A program made the translations under genes and the position numbers. From Aureimonas sp. OT7 (GTDB lineage Bacteria > Pseudomonadota > Alphaproteobacteria > Rhizobiales > Rhizobiaceae), in assembly GCF_014844055.1 (NCBI RefSeq), contig NZ_CP062167.1, positions 248,001 through 312,000 of the forward strand: DNA of 64,000 bases, in the 5' to 3' direction. The notes below the pieces were generated by a model, which was not told the DNA's origin, did not search any database, and was given only the letters and a program-made list of their open reading frames with translations. Of this stretch, positions 29,720-38,511 are shown piece by piece (position 1 is the first letter of the stretch; every line of letters begins with the position of its first letter).

Positions 29720-31291
29720 ATGGACGACGACGTCGTTTCACACGTCTGGGACATTATCGTGATCGGGTCCGGTGTCGGGGGCGGCACGATCGGCCGCAGC
29801 CTGGCGGAATCCGGGCTGTCCGTCCTTTTCCTGGAAAAGGGGACCGCAGGCTACCGCCGCGAAGAGACCCCGCTCGACACGATTTTCCTCGACGATCCGG
29901 AGCAGCGCCTTGTGCGCGGCTTCTGGCCGGACAAGGTCTCGGCGGATCTGTCCGGGGTGCGGCGCGACTTCTATGCGCCGCTCGGCGCGGGCGTCGGTGG
30001 AACCTCCGTCTTCTATGCCGCGACGCTGGAGCGACCGGAGCCGCACGATCTCGACGAAGACGAGGCCCACCCGCATCCCACCGGCGGCTGGCCAGTCTCG
30101 TTCCGCGAGATGCTGCCCTGGTTCGACGCGGCGCAACGCCTGTATCGCGTACAGGGCAGCCCTGTACCGGACGAAGCCTTTCCGGCGCCGAACGTGAGAC
30201 TGCCCGCCCCGCCCTCGCAGGGCGACAAGGCGATCATGACCCGGATGCAGGCGGCCGGTCTCCATCCGTACCAGCTCCACTCGGCCATAGCCGAACCCAC
30301 CACCTGCCAGAATTGCGCCGGCCGCAAATGCCCGCGCCCATGCAAGATGGACGGGCGGTCGGCAGGGGTGGAGCCGGCCATCGCCACCGGCAAGGCCACC
30401 GTGCTCGAACGCTGCGAGGTGGTGGAACTGAAGGCGGGCAGCGATGCCGTGAATGGTGTCGTCGCACGCCATCGCGGACGCACCGTCACGCTGACGGGCC
30501 GGCATGTCGTGCTGGCGGCGGGGGCCCTGTCGTCGCCGCGGCTCCTGCTCGACTCGGTCTCGGACGTCTGGCCGGACGGCGTCGGGAACCGTCACGACCT
30601 GGTCGGCCGCAATCTGATGTTTCATCTCAACGAGATTTTCGCCCTCTTTCCCAAACGGAGCGAGGCTTATGCCGAGGCCAGCAAATCCGTCGGCTTCCGG
30701 GATCTCTATTTCCGCGACGGCGTCCGCTACGGCATGGTCCAGTCCATGGGCCTCAATGCCGGCTTCGGCGCCATCGCGCACCATCTCAAATTGATGGGAG
30801 ACCGCTCGGTGCTCCGCGCCCTGCCGGGCCGCGCCAAGGCGACCAGCGCCATAGCGGCCGCCGTCGCGCCGATTCTCGGACAGGCCAAGATGTTCGTGGG
30901 CCTGCTGGAGGATCTTCCCTACCGCAGCAATCGCGTTGTGCGGACTGTCGATGCGTCGGGCCGCATCCAGATCGAGTATGGCTTCGCGCCCGAACTCCTG
31001 GAGCGCCGGCAAAGCTTCCGCCAGCTCATCCGCAGATCCGTTCCCGGCCTGCGCAGCATATTCCTGACGCACGAGCCCGAGCCCAATTTCGGCCATCCCA
31101 GCGGCACGCTGTGCATGGGCAGAACCGCCGCCGACAGCGTCGTCGACCGCGATTGCCGCGTCCACGGGATGCGCAATCTCTGGGTTGCGGACGCTTCCTT
31201 CATGCCGACGTCGATGGGGGTCAACCCAAGCCTCACCATCGCCGCGAACGCCTTGCGCGTCGCCAACTCGATCAAGGAATCCATGCGATGA
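29720..31291 (+). CDS. GMC-family FAD oxidoreductase with an internal four-cysteine cluster
   Basis: A 523-residue glucose-methanol-choline oxidoreductase. The FAD-binding fold starts at DIIVIGSGVGGGTIGRSLAE, followed by PLGAGVGGTSVFYAATLERP. The catalytic His-Asn pair is in FGHPSGTLCMG and MGVNPSLT near the C-terminus. Unusual for simple GMC enzymes is CQNCAGRKCPRPC (Cys196, 199, 204, 208), a possible metal or iron-sulfur site. No signal peptide is seen, so it is cytoplasmic. It overlaps the SDR gene by ATGA, so the two are coupled, perhaps as successive alcohol oxidation steps. The open frame upstream of ATG 29720 has no homology. Confidence 0.88.
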   Translation: MDDDVVSHVWDIIVIGSGVGGGTIGRSLAESGLSVLFLEKGTAGYRREETPLDTIFLDDPEQRLVRGFWPDKVSADLSGVRRDFYAPLGAGVGGTSVFYAATLERPEPHDLDEDEAHPHPTGGWPVSFREMLPWFDAAQRLYRVQGSPVPDEAFPAPNVRLPAPPSQGDKAIMTRMQAAGLHPYQLHSAIAEPTTCQNCAGRKCPRPCKMDGRSAGVEPAIATGKATVLERCEVVELKAGSDAVNGVVARHRGRTVTLTGRHVVLAAGALSSPRLLLDSVSDVWPDGVGNRHDLVGRNLMFHLNEIFALFPKRSEAYAEASKSVGFRDLYFRDGVRYGMVQSMGLNAGFGAIAHHLKLMGDRSVLRALPGRAKATSAIAAAVAPILGQAKMFVGLLEDLPYRSNRVVRTVDASGRIQIEYGFAPELLERRQSFRQLIRRSVPGLRSIFLTHEPEPNFGHPSGTLCMGRTAADSVVDRDCRVHGMRNLWVADASFMPTSMGVNPSLTIAANALRVANSIKESMR

Positions 31292-32064
31292 GCGAAGTCG
31301 CGCACGAAGTGGTCGTGCTGACAGGGGCCGGTGTCGGCCTTGGCCGCGCCATGGCATCCGAACTGACCCGCAAGGGCCGGCGCGTCGCCGGTTTCGCCCG
31401 CACCGCGGACGCCCTGGAGGAAACGCGGCGGCTGTGTGCACGGCCCGAGCTGTTCCTGCCCATCACCTGCGACGTCGCCGACGAAGCGGCCACGCGGGCG
31501 GCTTTTGCCCATGTGCGCGATGTCGCGGGACCGGTGATGCGGCTGATCAACAACGCCGCGGTCTATCCGAGAGGCGACCTGTTGAGCGAGCCGCCGTCGC
31601 ACATCATGGACTGCGTGGCCGTCAACCTCGGCGGCATGGTCAATTGCGCGCTGATGGCGCTTGCCGACATGACTGAGGCCGGCCATGGACGGATACTGAA
31701 CGTCTCGACATTCGCCGATCTTGCGCCGCTGCCGGGAAGTTCGGCCTATTCCGTCTCCAAGGGAGCGGCCCGGATCTTCACGCGGGCCCTGATCGCCGAC
31801 GTCTGCGACCGCTTTCCGCGGATCGTCATCAACGACTGGATGCCAGGCCAGTTGGCGACGCGGATGGGGCTGGCGGACGGGCTCGACCCGGCCGTCTCGG
31901 CGCACTGGGGCGTGGCGCTGGCGCTCAGCGACGACCCCAGCCTGACCGGTTCGATCTTCGAGCGCGACGCCGAGCAGCTTCCCCCACGATCGCTGAAGCG
32001 CCGCCTGGTAGAGCGGGTGACGCTGCAGCGCGCGCCGGCCGCGCGCCGGCTCCTGCCTGCCTGA
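31288..32064 (+). CDS. Short-chain dehydrogenase/reductase
   Basis: A 258-residue classical SDR with the nucleotide loop TGAGVGLG (12-19), the NNA motif in LINNAAVYPRG, and the catalytic set Ser in NVSTFADL, Tyr and Lys in YSVSKGA. It oxidises or reduces an alcohol/ketone with NAD(P). Translation is coupled to the GMC oxidoreductase. The substrate is unknown, but a shared pathway with GMC is likely. It converges with pccB, six bases away, leaving no room for a separate terminator. Confidence 0.9.
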   Translation: MSEVAHEVVVLTGAGVGLGRAMASELTRKGRRVAGFARTADALEETRRLCARPELFLPITCDVADEAATRAAFAHVRDVAGPVMRLINNAAVYPRGDLLSEPPSHIMDCVAVNLGGMVNCALMALADMTEAGHGRILNVSTFADLAPLPGSSAYSVSKGAARIFTRALIADVCDRFPRIVINDWMPGQLATRMGLADGLDPAVSAHWGVALALSDDPSLTGSIFERDAEQLPPRSLKRRLVERVTLQRAPAARRLLPA

Positions 32065-32070
32065 AGAGCG

Positions 32071-33603
32071 TCAGAGCGGAATGTTGTCGTGCTTGCGCCA
32101 GGGCTGCTCCTGCTTCTTGGAGCGCAGCATGGCGAAGGCGCGCGCCACCCTCCTGCGCGAGGAGTGCGGCATGATGACCTCATCCACGAAGCCGCGTTCG
32201 GCCGCGACGAAGGGATTGGCGAACCGCTCCTCGTACTCCTGCGTCCGTCGGGCGATGGCCTCCGGGTCCTTGAGCTCCGAGCGATACAGGATCTCGGCCG
32301 CGCCCTTGGCGCCCATCACGGCGATCTCGGCGGTCGGCCAGGCGTAGTTGATATCCGCTCCGATATGCTTGGATGCCATGACGTCGTAGGCCCCGCCATA
32401 GGCCTTGCGCGTAATCAGCGTCACCATGGGCACGGTCGCCTCGGAATAGGCGAAGAGCAGCTTGGCGCCGTGCTTGATCACGCCGCCATGTTCCTGCGCG
32501 GTCCCCGGCAGGAAGCCCGGCACGTCCACCAATGTCAGGATGGGGATGGAGAAGGCATCGCAGAACCGCACGAAGCGGGCTGCCTTGCGCGATGCGTCGA
32601 TGTCCAGGCAACCGGCCAGCACCATCGGCTGGTTGGCGACGACGCCGACCGTCCGTCCCTCCAGCCGGATGAAGCCGATCAGGATGTTGCGGGCGAAGTC
32701 GGCCTGCAACTCGAAGAAGTCGCCCTCGTCGGCCAGCGCCAGCACCAGCTCCCGCATGTCGTAGGGCTTGGCCGCATTGTCGGGAACCAGCGTGTCGAGC
32801 CGCATTTCCAGCCGGGCCGGATCATCGGTCGACGGGCGCTCGGGCGGCGCCTGCCGATTGTTCAACGGCAGGAAGTCGAAGAAGCGGCGCGTCGCCTCCA
32901 GGGCCTCGACGTCGTTTTCGAAGGCCGCGTCGGCGACCGAGGATTTGCGGGTGTGCGTGGAGGCGCCGCCCAGCTCTTCCGCGGTGACGGTTTCGTTCGT
33001 CACGGTCTTCACCACGTCCGGCCCGGTGACGAACATGTAGGAGGAATCGCGCACCATGAAGATGAAGTCGGTCATCGCCGGGGAATAGACCGCGCCGCCG
33101 GCACACGGCCCCATGACGAGGGATAGCTGCGGCACGACGCCCGAGGCCTCGGCATTGCGGCGGAACACCTCCGCATAGCCTGCGAGAGACGCGACGCCCT
33201 CCTGGATGCGCGCCCCGCCGGAATCGTTGAGACCGATGACGGGCGCACCATTGCGCATCGCCATGTCCATGATCTTGCAGATCTTCTGCGCGTGCGTTTC
33301 CGAAAGGGAGCCGCCCAGCACGGTGAAATCCTGCGCAAACACATAGGTGAGACGGCCGTTGATCGTGCCCCAGCCGGTCACGACGCCATCGCCCGGCACC
33401 TTCTGCGCCGCCATGCCGAAATCGGTGGCGCGGTGGGTGACATACATGTCGAACTCCTCGAAGGAGTTTTCGTCGAGCAGGATATCCAGGCGCTCGCGCG
33501 CCGTCAGCTTGCCCTTGGCGTGCTGCGCCGCGACACGCCTTTCGCCACCGCCCGCCCGCGCCTGGGCACGCCGTGCATCGAGCTGTTCCAGTATGGCGCG
33601 CAT
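32071..33603 (-). CDS. pccB: Propionyl-CoA carboxylase beta subunit
   Basis: A 510-residue carboxyltransferase making (S)-methylmalonyl-CoA from propionyl-CoA. Signature regions are [32 protein letters not shown] [64 protein letters not shown] and [20 protein letters not shown]. These are the propionyl-CoA type and distinct from liuB. The C-terminus is basic ([28 protein letters not shown]). No biotin-bearing alpha subunit is in the window, so pccA must be elsewhere or the partner is shared. Propionyl-CoA from valine and isoleucine breakdown links it loosely to the liu genes. Confidence 0.93.
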   Translation of the reverse strand: MRAILEQLDARRAQARAGGGERRVAAQHAKGKLTARERLDILLDENSFEEFDMYVTHRATDFGMAAQKVPGDGVVTGWGTINGRLTYVFAQDFTVLGGSLSETHAQKICKIMDMAMRNGAPVIGLNDSGGARIQEGVASLAGYAEVFRRNAEASGVVPQLSLVMGPCAGGAVYSPAMTDFIFMVRDSSYMFVTGPDVVKTVTNETVTAEELGGASTHTRKSSVADAAFENDVEALEATRRFFDFLPLNNRQAPPERPSTDDPARLEMRLDTLVPDNAAKPYDMRELVLALADEGDFFELQADFARNILIGFIRLEGRTVGVVANQPMVLAGCLDIDASRKAARFVRFCDAFSIPILTLVDVPGFLPGTAQEHGGVIKHGAKLLFAYSEATVPMVTLITRKAYGGAYDVMASKHIGADINYAWPTAEIAVMGAKGAAEILYRSELKDPEAIARRTQEYEERFANPFVAAERGFVDEVIMPHSSRRRVARAFAMLRSKKQEQPWRKHDNIPL

Positions 33604-33728
33604 GTTTCCTCCCCGCTCCGGCCTCGATCCGGTTTAGAACAACGCGCAGCGAATTCAAACCTTGTCTCCGTTGCCCGGCAGACGCATAAACTGCCGGTGC
33701 AGCGGGCAAGAGGGGGTAGGCACGACGC

Positions 33729-35405
33729 ATGGCGAGAACGGGTGGTCGTTTGTTGGTGGACTGTCTTGCGGCGCAAGGCGTCCGGCGCGTTTTCGGAGTT
33801 CCGGGCGAAAGCTATCTCGCCGTGCTCGACGCGCTCTACGATTGCCAACCGTCGATTTCCTTCGTCAATGCCCGCAACGAGGGCGGCGCCAGCTTCATGG
33901 CCGAAGCGCATGGCAAGTTGACGGGACAACCGGGCATCGCCTTCGTGACCCGCGGGCCAGGGGCGACCAACGCCGCCATCGGCGTCCATGCCGCCCGCCA
34001 GGCCTCGACGCCGATGATCCTTTTCGTCGGCCAGATTCCGCTGGATGTGCGCGGTCGCGAAGCATTCCAGGAGGTCGATTACCGCGCGGTCTTCGGCTCG
34101 CTGGCCAAATGGGCGGTCGAGATCGAGCAGGTCGACCGCATACCCGAAATCGTTGCGCGCGCCTTCGCCACGGCGCTTTCCGGGCGCCCCGGCCCGGTGG
34201 TCGTGGCGCTGCCGGAAGATGTCCTGGCCGCAACGAGCCACGCGGAGCCGGCGCGCAAGGTGCAGGTTCCGGAGCCTGCCCCGTCCTCGGCCGGCGCGCG
34301 GGCGATCGCCGACAGGCTGGCCGGCGCGAGCCGGCCGCTGATCCTGGCCGGGGGCGGCGGCTGGACGACGGACGGGCGCATGGCGCTGGATCAGGTGGCG
34401 CGCGCAGCGGGCATTCCCGTGGCGACCGCGTTCCGGTTCAACGACCTCATCGACAACGGCGCGCCGCACTACATCGGAGAGGCCGGCATAGCCATGGCCC
34501 CGCATGTGGCCCGCATGATCCGCGAGGCCGACGTGATCCTGGCCGCAGGCATACGCTTCGGCGAGATGACCACCGGCGATTACAGCCTCTTCGACGCGCC
34601 GAACACGCGCCAGTACCTGATTCACGCTCATGCATCGGATGCCGAGATCGGCAAGATCTATCAGGCCGACATGCCTGTGCAGTCCGGGCCCAACGCCCTG
34701 TTTGCCGCGCTTGCCGACCTTCCCTGCGGTGGGGCGCGGCAGACGGGCTGGACGCAGGAGGGCCGCGCCGCCTACGAGGCCGCGCTCGCCTGCCCCGAGC
34801 AGCCCGGCAGCGTCGACATGGGCCGCGTGATGGAGCATCTGCGTTCCGTGCTGCCGCCGGACGTGATCCTGACCAACGGAGCGGGCAATTTCGCCACCTG
34901 GCCCGGCCGTTACTTTCCGCTGCCCGCCGGGGCCCGTCTGCTGGCGCCACAAAGCGGCGCCATGGGCTATGGCCTGCCGGCAGCCATTGCAGCTAAGCTG
35001 GAAGCACCCGGGCGCACCGTGGTCTGCTTTGCCGGCGACGGCGACATCCAGATGAACTGCCAGGAACTGGCGACGGCGCGCCAGGCCGGCGCCGCGCCGA
35101 TCGTTCTGGTTCTCAACAATGGCAGCTACGGCACCATCCGGATGCACCAGGAGCGGACCTTTCCCGGTCGCGTCTCCGCGACGGACCTTGCCAACCCCGA
35201 CTTCGTCCAGCTTGCCGAGGCATTCGGTTTCCACGGCGAGCGCGTCAGTCACACAAGCGATTTCGCCTCCGCCTTCGAACGCGCCGCGTCGGCGCCGGGC
35301 GGCGCCCTGATCGAACTCGTCATCGATGTCGAGGCGCTGACACCGCGCCAGACACTGAGCCAGATGCGTCAGGCTGCGCTTGCGCGCGTTGACGCCGCCG
35401 GCTGA
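33729..35405 (+). CDS. Thiamine-diphosphate enzyme, acetolactate synthase-like
   Basis: A 558-residue three-domain ThDP enzyme. The catalytic Glu lies in NARNEGGASFMAEA (Glu51). The central domain contains ADRLAGASRPLILAGGGG, and the C-terminal ThDP/Mg motif starts GDGDIQMNCQELATA and ends LNNGSYGTIRMHQ. It resembles acetolactate synthase large subunits, but there is no small regulatory subunit next to it and no ilv genes, so the anabolic role is doubtful. It may be a catabolic synthase or a 2-oxoacid decarboxylase. The hydrolase gene begins 17 bases downstream. Confidence 0.85.
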   Translation: MARTGGRLLVDCLAAQGVRRVFGVPGESYLAVLDALYDCQPSISFVNARNEGGASFMAEAHGKLTGQPGIAFVTRGPGATNAAIGVHAARQASTPMILFVGQIPLDVRGREAFQEVDYRAVFGSLAKWAVEIEQVDRIPEIVARAFATALSGRPGPVVVALPEDVLAATSHAEPARKVQVPEPAPSSAGARAIADRLAGASRPLILAGGGGWTTDGRMALDQVARAAGIPVATAFRFNDLIDNGAPHYIGEAGIAMAPHVARMIREADVILAAGIRFGEMTTGDYSLFDAPNTRQYLIHAHASDAEIGKIYQADMPVQSGPNALFAALADLPCGGARQTGWTQEGRAAYEAALACPEQPGSVDMGRVMEHLRSVLPPDVILTNGAGNFATWPGRYFPLPAGARLLAPQSGAMGYGLPAAIAAKLEAPGRTVVCFAGDGDIQMNCQELATARQAGAAPIVLVLNNGSYGTIRMHQERTFPGRVSATDLANPDFVQLAEAFGFHGERVSHTSDFASAFERAASAPGGALIELVIDVEALTPRQTLSQMRQAALARVDAAG

Positions 35406-35422
35406 CCGAAACGGAGGCGCGC

Positions 35423-37087
35423 ATGGCGGTTCACAGCGAGCAATCCCGGTGGCGCTGGCGAAGGCTGGGCCTTTCCATGCCCGGGATCGTGCTCGGCCTC
35501 CTGTTCTTTGCCGCATCCCTGACCCCGAGCCTCCTGCCGCGCGGACCGCTCGTGCAGGGGGCGCTGTCGGGTGCCTCCTTTGCTGCCGGTTATGCCGTCG
35601 GGGTCTTCATCCACTGGCTTTGGGCCTACCTGCAACTGCCGGAGCCGGAGCACAGGCACGCCCGGGCGCTCCGCATCGCCGGAGGCGTGCTGGCCCTGCC
35701 GGCCGTCGCCCTGACGCTGTGGAAAGCCGCCGAATGGCAGAATTCGGTTCGTCAGGTGATGGGGCTGGAGCCGCTCGACACCGCGCATCCGCTGCAGGTC
35801 GGGGCGGTGGGGCTGCTCGTCTTCCTTGCGCTGCTTGCGCTGGCGCGCCTGTTCGGCGTCATCATGCGGCTGCTGCGGGCCCGCCTCAAGCGGCTCCTGC
35901 CGCCAAGGGTCGCCCAGGTGCTGGCCACAGGCCTGACGGTCTTCGCCTTCTGGTACGTCTTCAACGGGGTCATCTTCCATCAGGCGCTGCGTCTTGCCGA
36001 CAGCTCGTTCCGCGAGCTGGATTCCCATATCGATGCCGAAAGCGCCCCACCGGACGACCCCTTCCGCACCGGCAGCGCCCAATCGCTCGTGTCGTGGGAA
36101 AGCCTCGGCGCGCGCGGCCGCGAATACATCGCAAGCGGGCCACGGGCGGCCGAGATCGGCGATTTCTTCGGCGCGCTGGCGCAAGACCCCATCCGCGTCT
36201 ATGTGGGATTGAACTCACGCGAGACCGTCGAGGAGCGGGCAACCCTTGCCCTGCAGGAGATGCTGCGCGTGGGTGCCTTCGAGCGATCGGCGCTCGTGGT
36301 GATCGTGCCCACCGGCACCGGCTGGATCGACCCGGCCGGCGCCGACACGCTGGAATATTTGCATCGGGGCGACATCGCCTCCGTCGCCCTGCAATATTCC
36401 TACCTCACGAGCTGGCTGTCGCTGATGGTGGAGCCCGGCTACGGAGCCGAGGCGGGACGGGCCCTGTTCCAGAAAGTCTATGCGCACTGGACGGGCCTGC
36501 CGCCCGGAGAACGCCCGCGCCTCTATCTCTACGGCCTCAGCCTCGGGGCGATGAACTCCGAACTGTCGACCGACCTCTACGAAGTCGTCGCGGACCCCTT
36601 CGACGGCGCTCTCTGGTCCGGCCCGCCCTTCACCAGCCGCACCTGGCGGATGGCGACGGATGCGCGCGTGCCGGGCACGCCCGAATGGTTGCCGCGCTTC
36701 CGCGATGGCTCGATCATCCGCTTCACCGCACAGGCAAACAATCTCCATGCGGCCAGCGCGCCGTGGGGACCCATCCGGATCGTCTACCTGCAATATGCGA
36801 GCGATCCGGTCACCTTTTTCGCACCCTCCAGCTTCTACCGCGAGCCGGACTGGATGAAGGCGCCGCGCGGACCGGATGTCAGCCCGGCGCTGCGCTGGTT
36901 TCCCATCGTCACCGGCCTGCAACTGGCAGCCGACATGATGCTGGCGACGACGGCCCCCATCGGATACGGCCATCTCTATGCGCCCGAGCATTACATCGAC
37001 GCCTGGATCGAAGTGACGCAGCCTCCGCCCATCGACGCCGACACCGTCGCGCGGCTCAAAGCCTTGCACGCCGCACGGTTTCGCTGA
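35423..37087 (+). CDS. Membrane-anchored alpha/beta-hydrolase family protein
   Basis: A 554-residue protein with four or five hydrophobic helices in the first 190 residues (MPGIVLGLLFFAASLTPSLLPRG onward), followed by a soluble hydrolase domain. The nucleophile elbow is YGLSLGAMN, with Ser in GLSLG. The arrangement matches the Abhydrolase_9_N/Abhydrolase_9 pair. Substrate unknown; the catalytic domain probably faces the periplasm. GGAGG lies seven bases before ATG 35423. The gene follows the ThDP enzyme closely, but the functions do not obviously connect. Confidence 0.85.
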   Translation: MAVHSEQSRWRWRRLGLSMPGIVLGLLFFAASLTPSLLPRGPLVQGALSGASFAAGYAVGVFIHWLWAYLQLPEPEHRHARALRIAGGVLALPAVALTLWKAAEWQNSVRQVMGLEPLDTAHPLQVGAVGLLVFLALLALARLFGVIMRLLRARLKRLLPPRVAQVLATGLTVFAFWYVFNGVIFHQALRLADSSFRELDSHIDAESAPPDDPFRTGSAQSLVSWESLGARGREYIASGPRAAEIGDFFGALAQDPIRVYVGLNSRETVEERATLALQEMLRVGAFERSALVVIVPTGTGWIDPAGADTLEYLHRGDIASVALQYSYLTSWLSLMVEPGYGAEAGRALFQKVYAHWTGLPPGERPRLYLYGLSLGAMNSELSTDLYEVVADPFDGALWSGPPFTSRTWRMATDARVPGTPEWLPRFRDGSIIRFTAQANNLHAASAPWGPIRIVYLQYASDPVTFFAPSSFYREPDWMKAPRGPDVSPALRWFPIVTGLQLAADMMLATTAPIGYGHLYAPEHYIDAWIEVTQPPPIDADTVARLKALHAARFR

Positions 37088-37103
37088 GCCCCCATGTCGA
37101 TTC

Positions 37104-37116
37104 TGGAATAGTTCTA
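37104..37116. promoter_or_regulatory. Dyad resembling an Irr-type iron control element
   Basis: TGGAATAGTTCTA has the symmetric frame T-R-GAA-N3-TTC-Y-A, which resembles the iron control elements bound by Irr in rhizobia. It lies about 50 bases upstream of the predicted start point of the iron cassette. The match is partial and Irr itself is not in the window. Confidence 0.35.
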
Positions 37117-37129
37117 TATTTATGATGAA

Positions 37130-37158
37130 TTGACACAAGTTTGTGATTGCGCCATTAG
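37130..37158 (+). promoter_or_regulatory. Predicted promoter of the imelysin iron cassette
   Basis: TTGACA (37130-37135) and CATTAG (37153-37158) are 17 bases apart. The spacer includes a 12-bp dyad, CACAAGTTTGTG (37134-37145), overlapping the -35 box, where a repressor could act. The region is clearly more AT-rich than its surroundings. Confidence 0.5.
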
Positions 37159-37206
37159 CAGAGCTCCGGCGCCCGCGATCCCGGGCTCGTTCGTGAGGAG
37201 GCGGCA

Positions 37207-38478
37207 TTGGCGCGCAAACATTCCTTGTCCGCTGTTTCGGCGATCTGCATTCTGGCATTCGCGACCCAGTCCGGCGCCGCGGCGCCCGAGCCGCAGGCCG
37301 TCATACGGCATTACGCCGACATGGCCCTCGCCAAGTACGAGGACTCGCTCACGACCGCCAAGGCGCTCGACGCCGCGGTGGACGTGCTGATCGCCAGGCC
37401 CTCCCAGGAAACGCTGGACGCAGCGCGCAGCGCCTGGAAGGCTTCCCGCATTCCATATCAGCAATCCGAGGTGTACCGCTTCGGCAATCCCGTCGTGGAT
37501 GCATGGGAAGGCCGGGTCAACGCGTGGCCGCTGGATGAGGGGTTGATCGACTATGTCGATCCCGCCTACGGCACGGAAAGCGACAGCAACCCCTATTACG
37601 TCGCCGACGTCATCGCCAATCCATCGGCGACGATCAACGGCGAGACGCTGGACATGAGCGAGCTGACCCCGGACAGCATCGCCGGCCTGCAGGAAGCGGG
37701 CGAAGTGGAGGCCAACGTCGCCACCGGCTATCACGCGATCGAATTTCTGCTGTGGGGACAGGATCTGAACGGGACCGGCCCCGGCGCCGGCAACCGCCCG
37801 TACACCGATTACGACCCGGCCAACTGCACGCATGGCAATTGCGACCGGCGCGCCGCCTATCTGAAGGCCGCAACGGACCTCCTGGTGGCCGACCTGGAAG
37901 AGATGGTGGCCAACTGGCAGCCGGGGGGCGCGGCGGAAAGCGTCGTCATGGGCGACCCGAAGGTCGGTCTGCGCGCGGCGCTGACGGGCATGGGCTCGCT
38001 GTCCTATGGCGAGTTGGCCGGCGAGCGGATGAAGCTTGGCCTGATCCTCCACGACCCGGAAGAAGAGCATGACTGCTTCTCCGACAATACCCACGCCTCG
38101 CACCTCAACGACGCCGTCGGCATCGCCTCGGCCTATACCGGCCGCTATACGCGCGTGGACGGCACACAGATGACCGGGCCGTCGATCTCCGACCTCGTCA
38201 CGGCGAAGGACCCGGCACTGGACGCGGAGATGCGCGGCAAGCTCGACGTCACGCTGGCGGCCATGAATGCCATGGCTGCCCGCGCCGAGGGCGGGGAAGC
38301 TTACGACCAGATGATCGGCGAGGGCAACGAAGCCGGCAACGCGGCCGTGCAGGCGGCCATCGACGGGCTTATAGACCAGACCCGCAGCATCGAGCGTGTC
38401 GTCGCGGCCGTGGATCTCGGCCAGGTCGAGATCGAAGGATCGGACAGCCTCGATAATCCGGACGCGGTCTTCGAATAG
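37207..38478 (+). CDS. Imelysin-family periplasmic protein (IrpA/ICMP-like)
   Basis: A 423-residue exported protein. The signal peptide spans about the first 25 residues, ending SGAAAPEP. The start is TTG 37207, supported by GAGGAGG just upstream. The family motif GxHxxE is intact as GYHAIEF (Gly174, His176, Glu179), followed by LLWGQDLNGTGPGAGNRPYTDY. Imelysins with this motif are periplasmic iron-uptake related proteins. It opens a tight four-gene cassette with a di-heme oxidoreductase, a second imelysin and a DUF1513 protein. Iron control is suggested by the upstream dyads. Confidence 0.9.
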   Translation: MARKHSLSAVSAICILAFATQSGAAAPEPQAVIRHYADMALAKYEDSLTTAKALDAAVDVLIARPSQETLDAARSAWKASRIPYQQSEVYRFGNPVVDAWEGRVNAWPLDEGLIDYVDPAYGTESDSNPYYVADVIANPSATINGETLDMSELTPDSIAGLQEAGEVEANVATGYHAIEFLLWGQDLNGTGPGAGNRPYTDYDPANCTHGNCDRRAAYLKAATDLLVADLEEMVANWQPGGAAESVVMGDPKVGLRAALTGMGSLSYGELAGERMKLGLILHDPEEEHDCFSDNTHASHLNDAVGIASAYTGRYTRVDGTQMTGPSISDLVTAKDPALDAEMRGKLDVTLAAMNAMAARAEGGEAYDQMIGEGNEAGNAAVQAAIDGLIDQTRSIERVVAAVDLGQVEIEGSDSLDNPDAVFE

Positions 38479-38511
38479 GCCGCGGGGCCCAATCGGTCGC
38501 CAGCCATCGCC

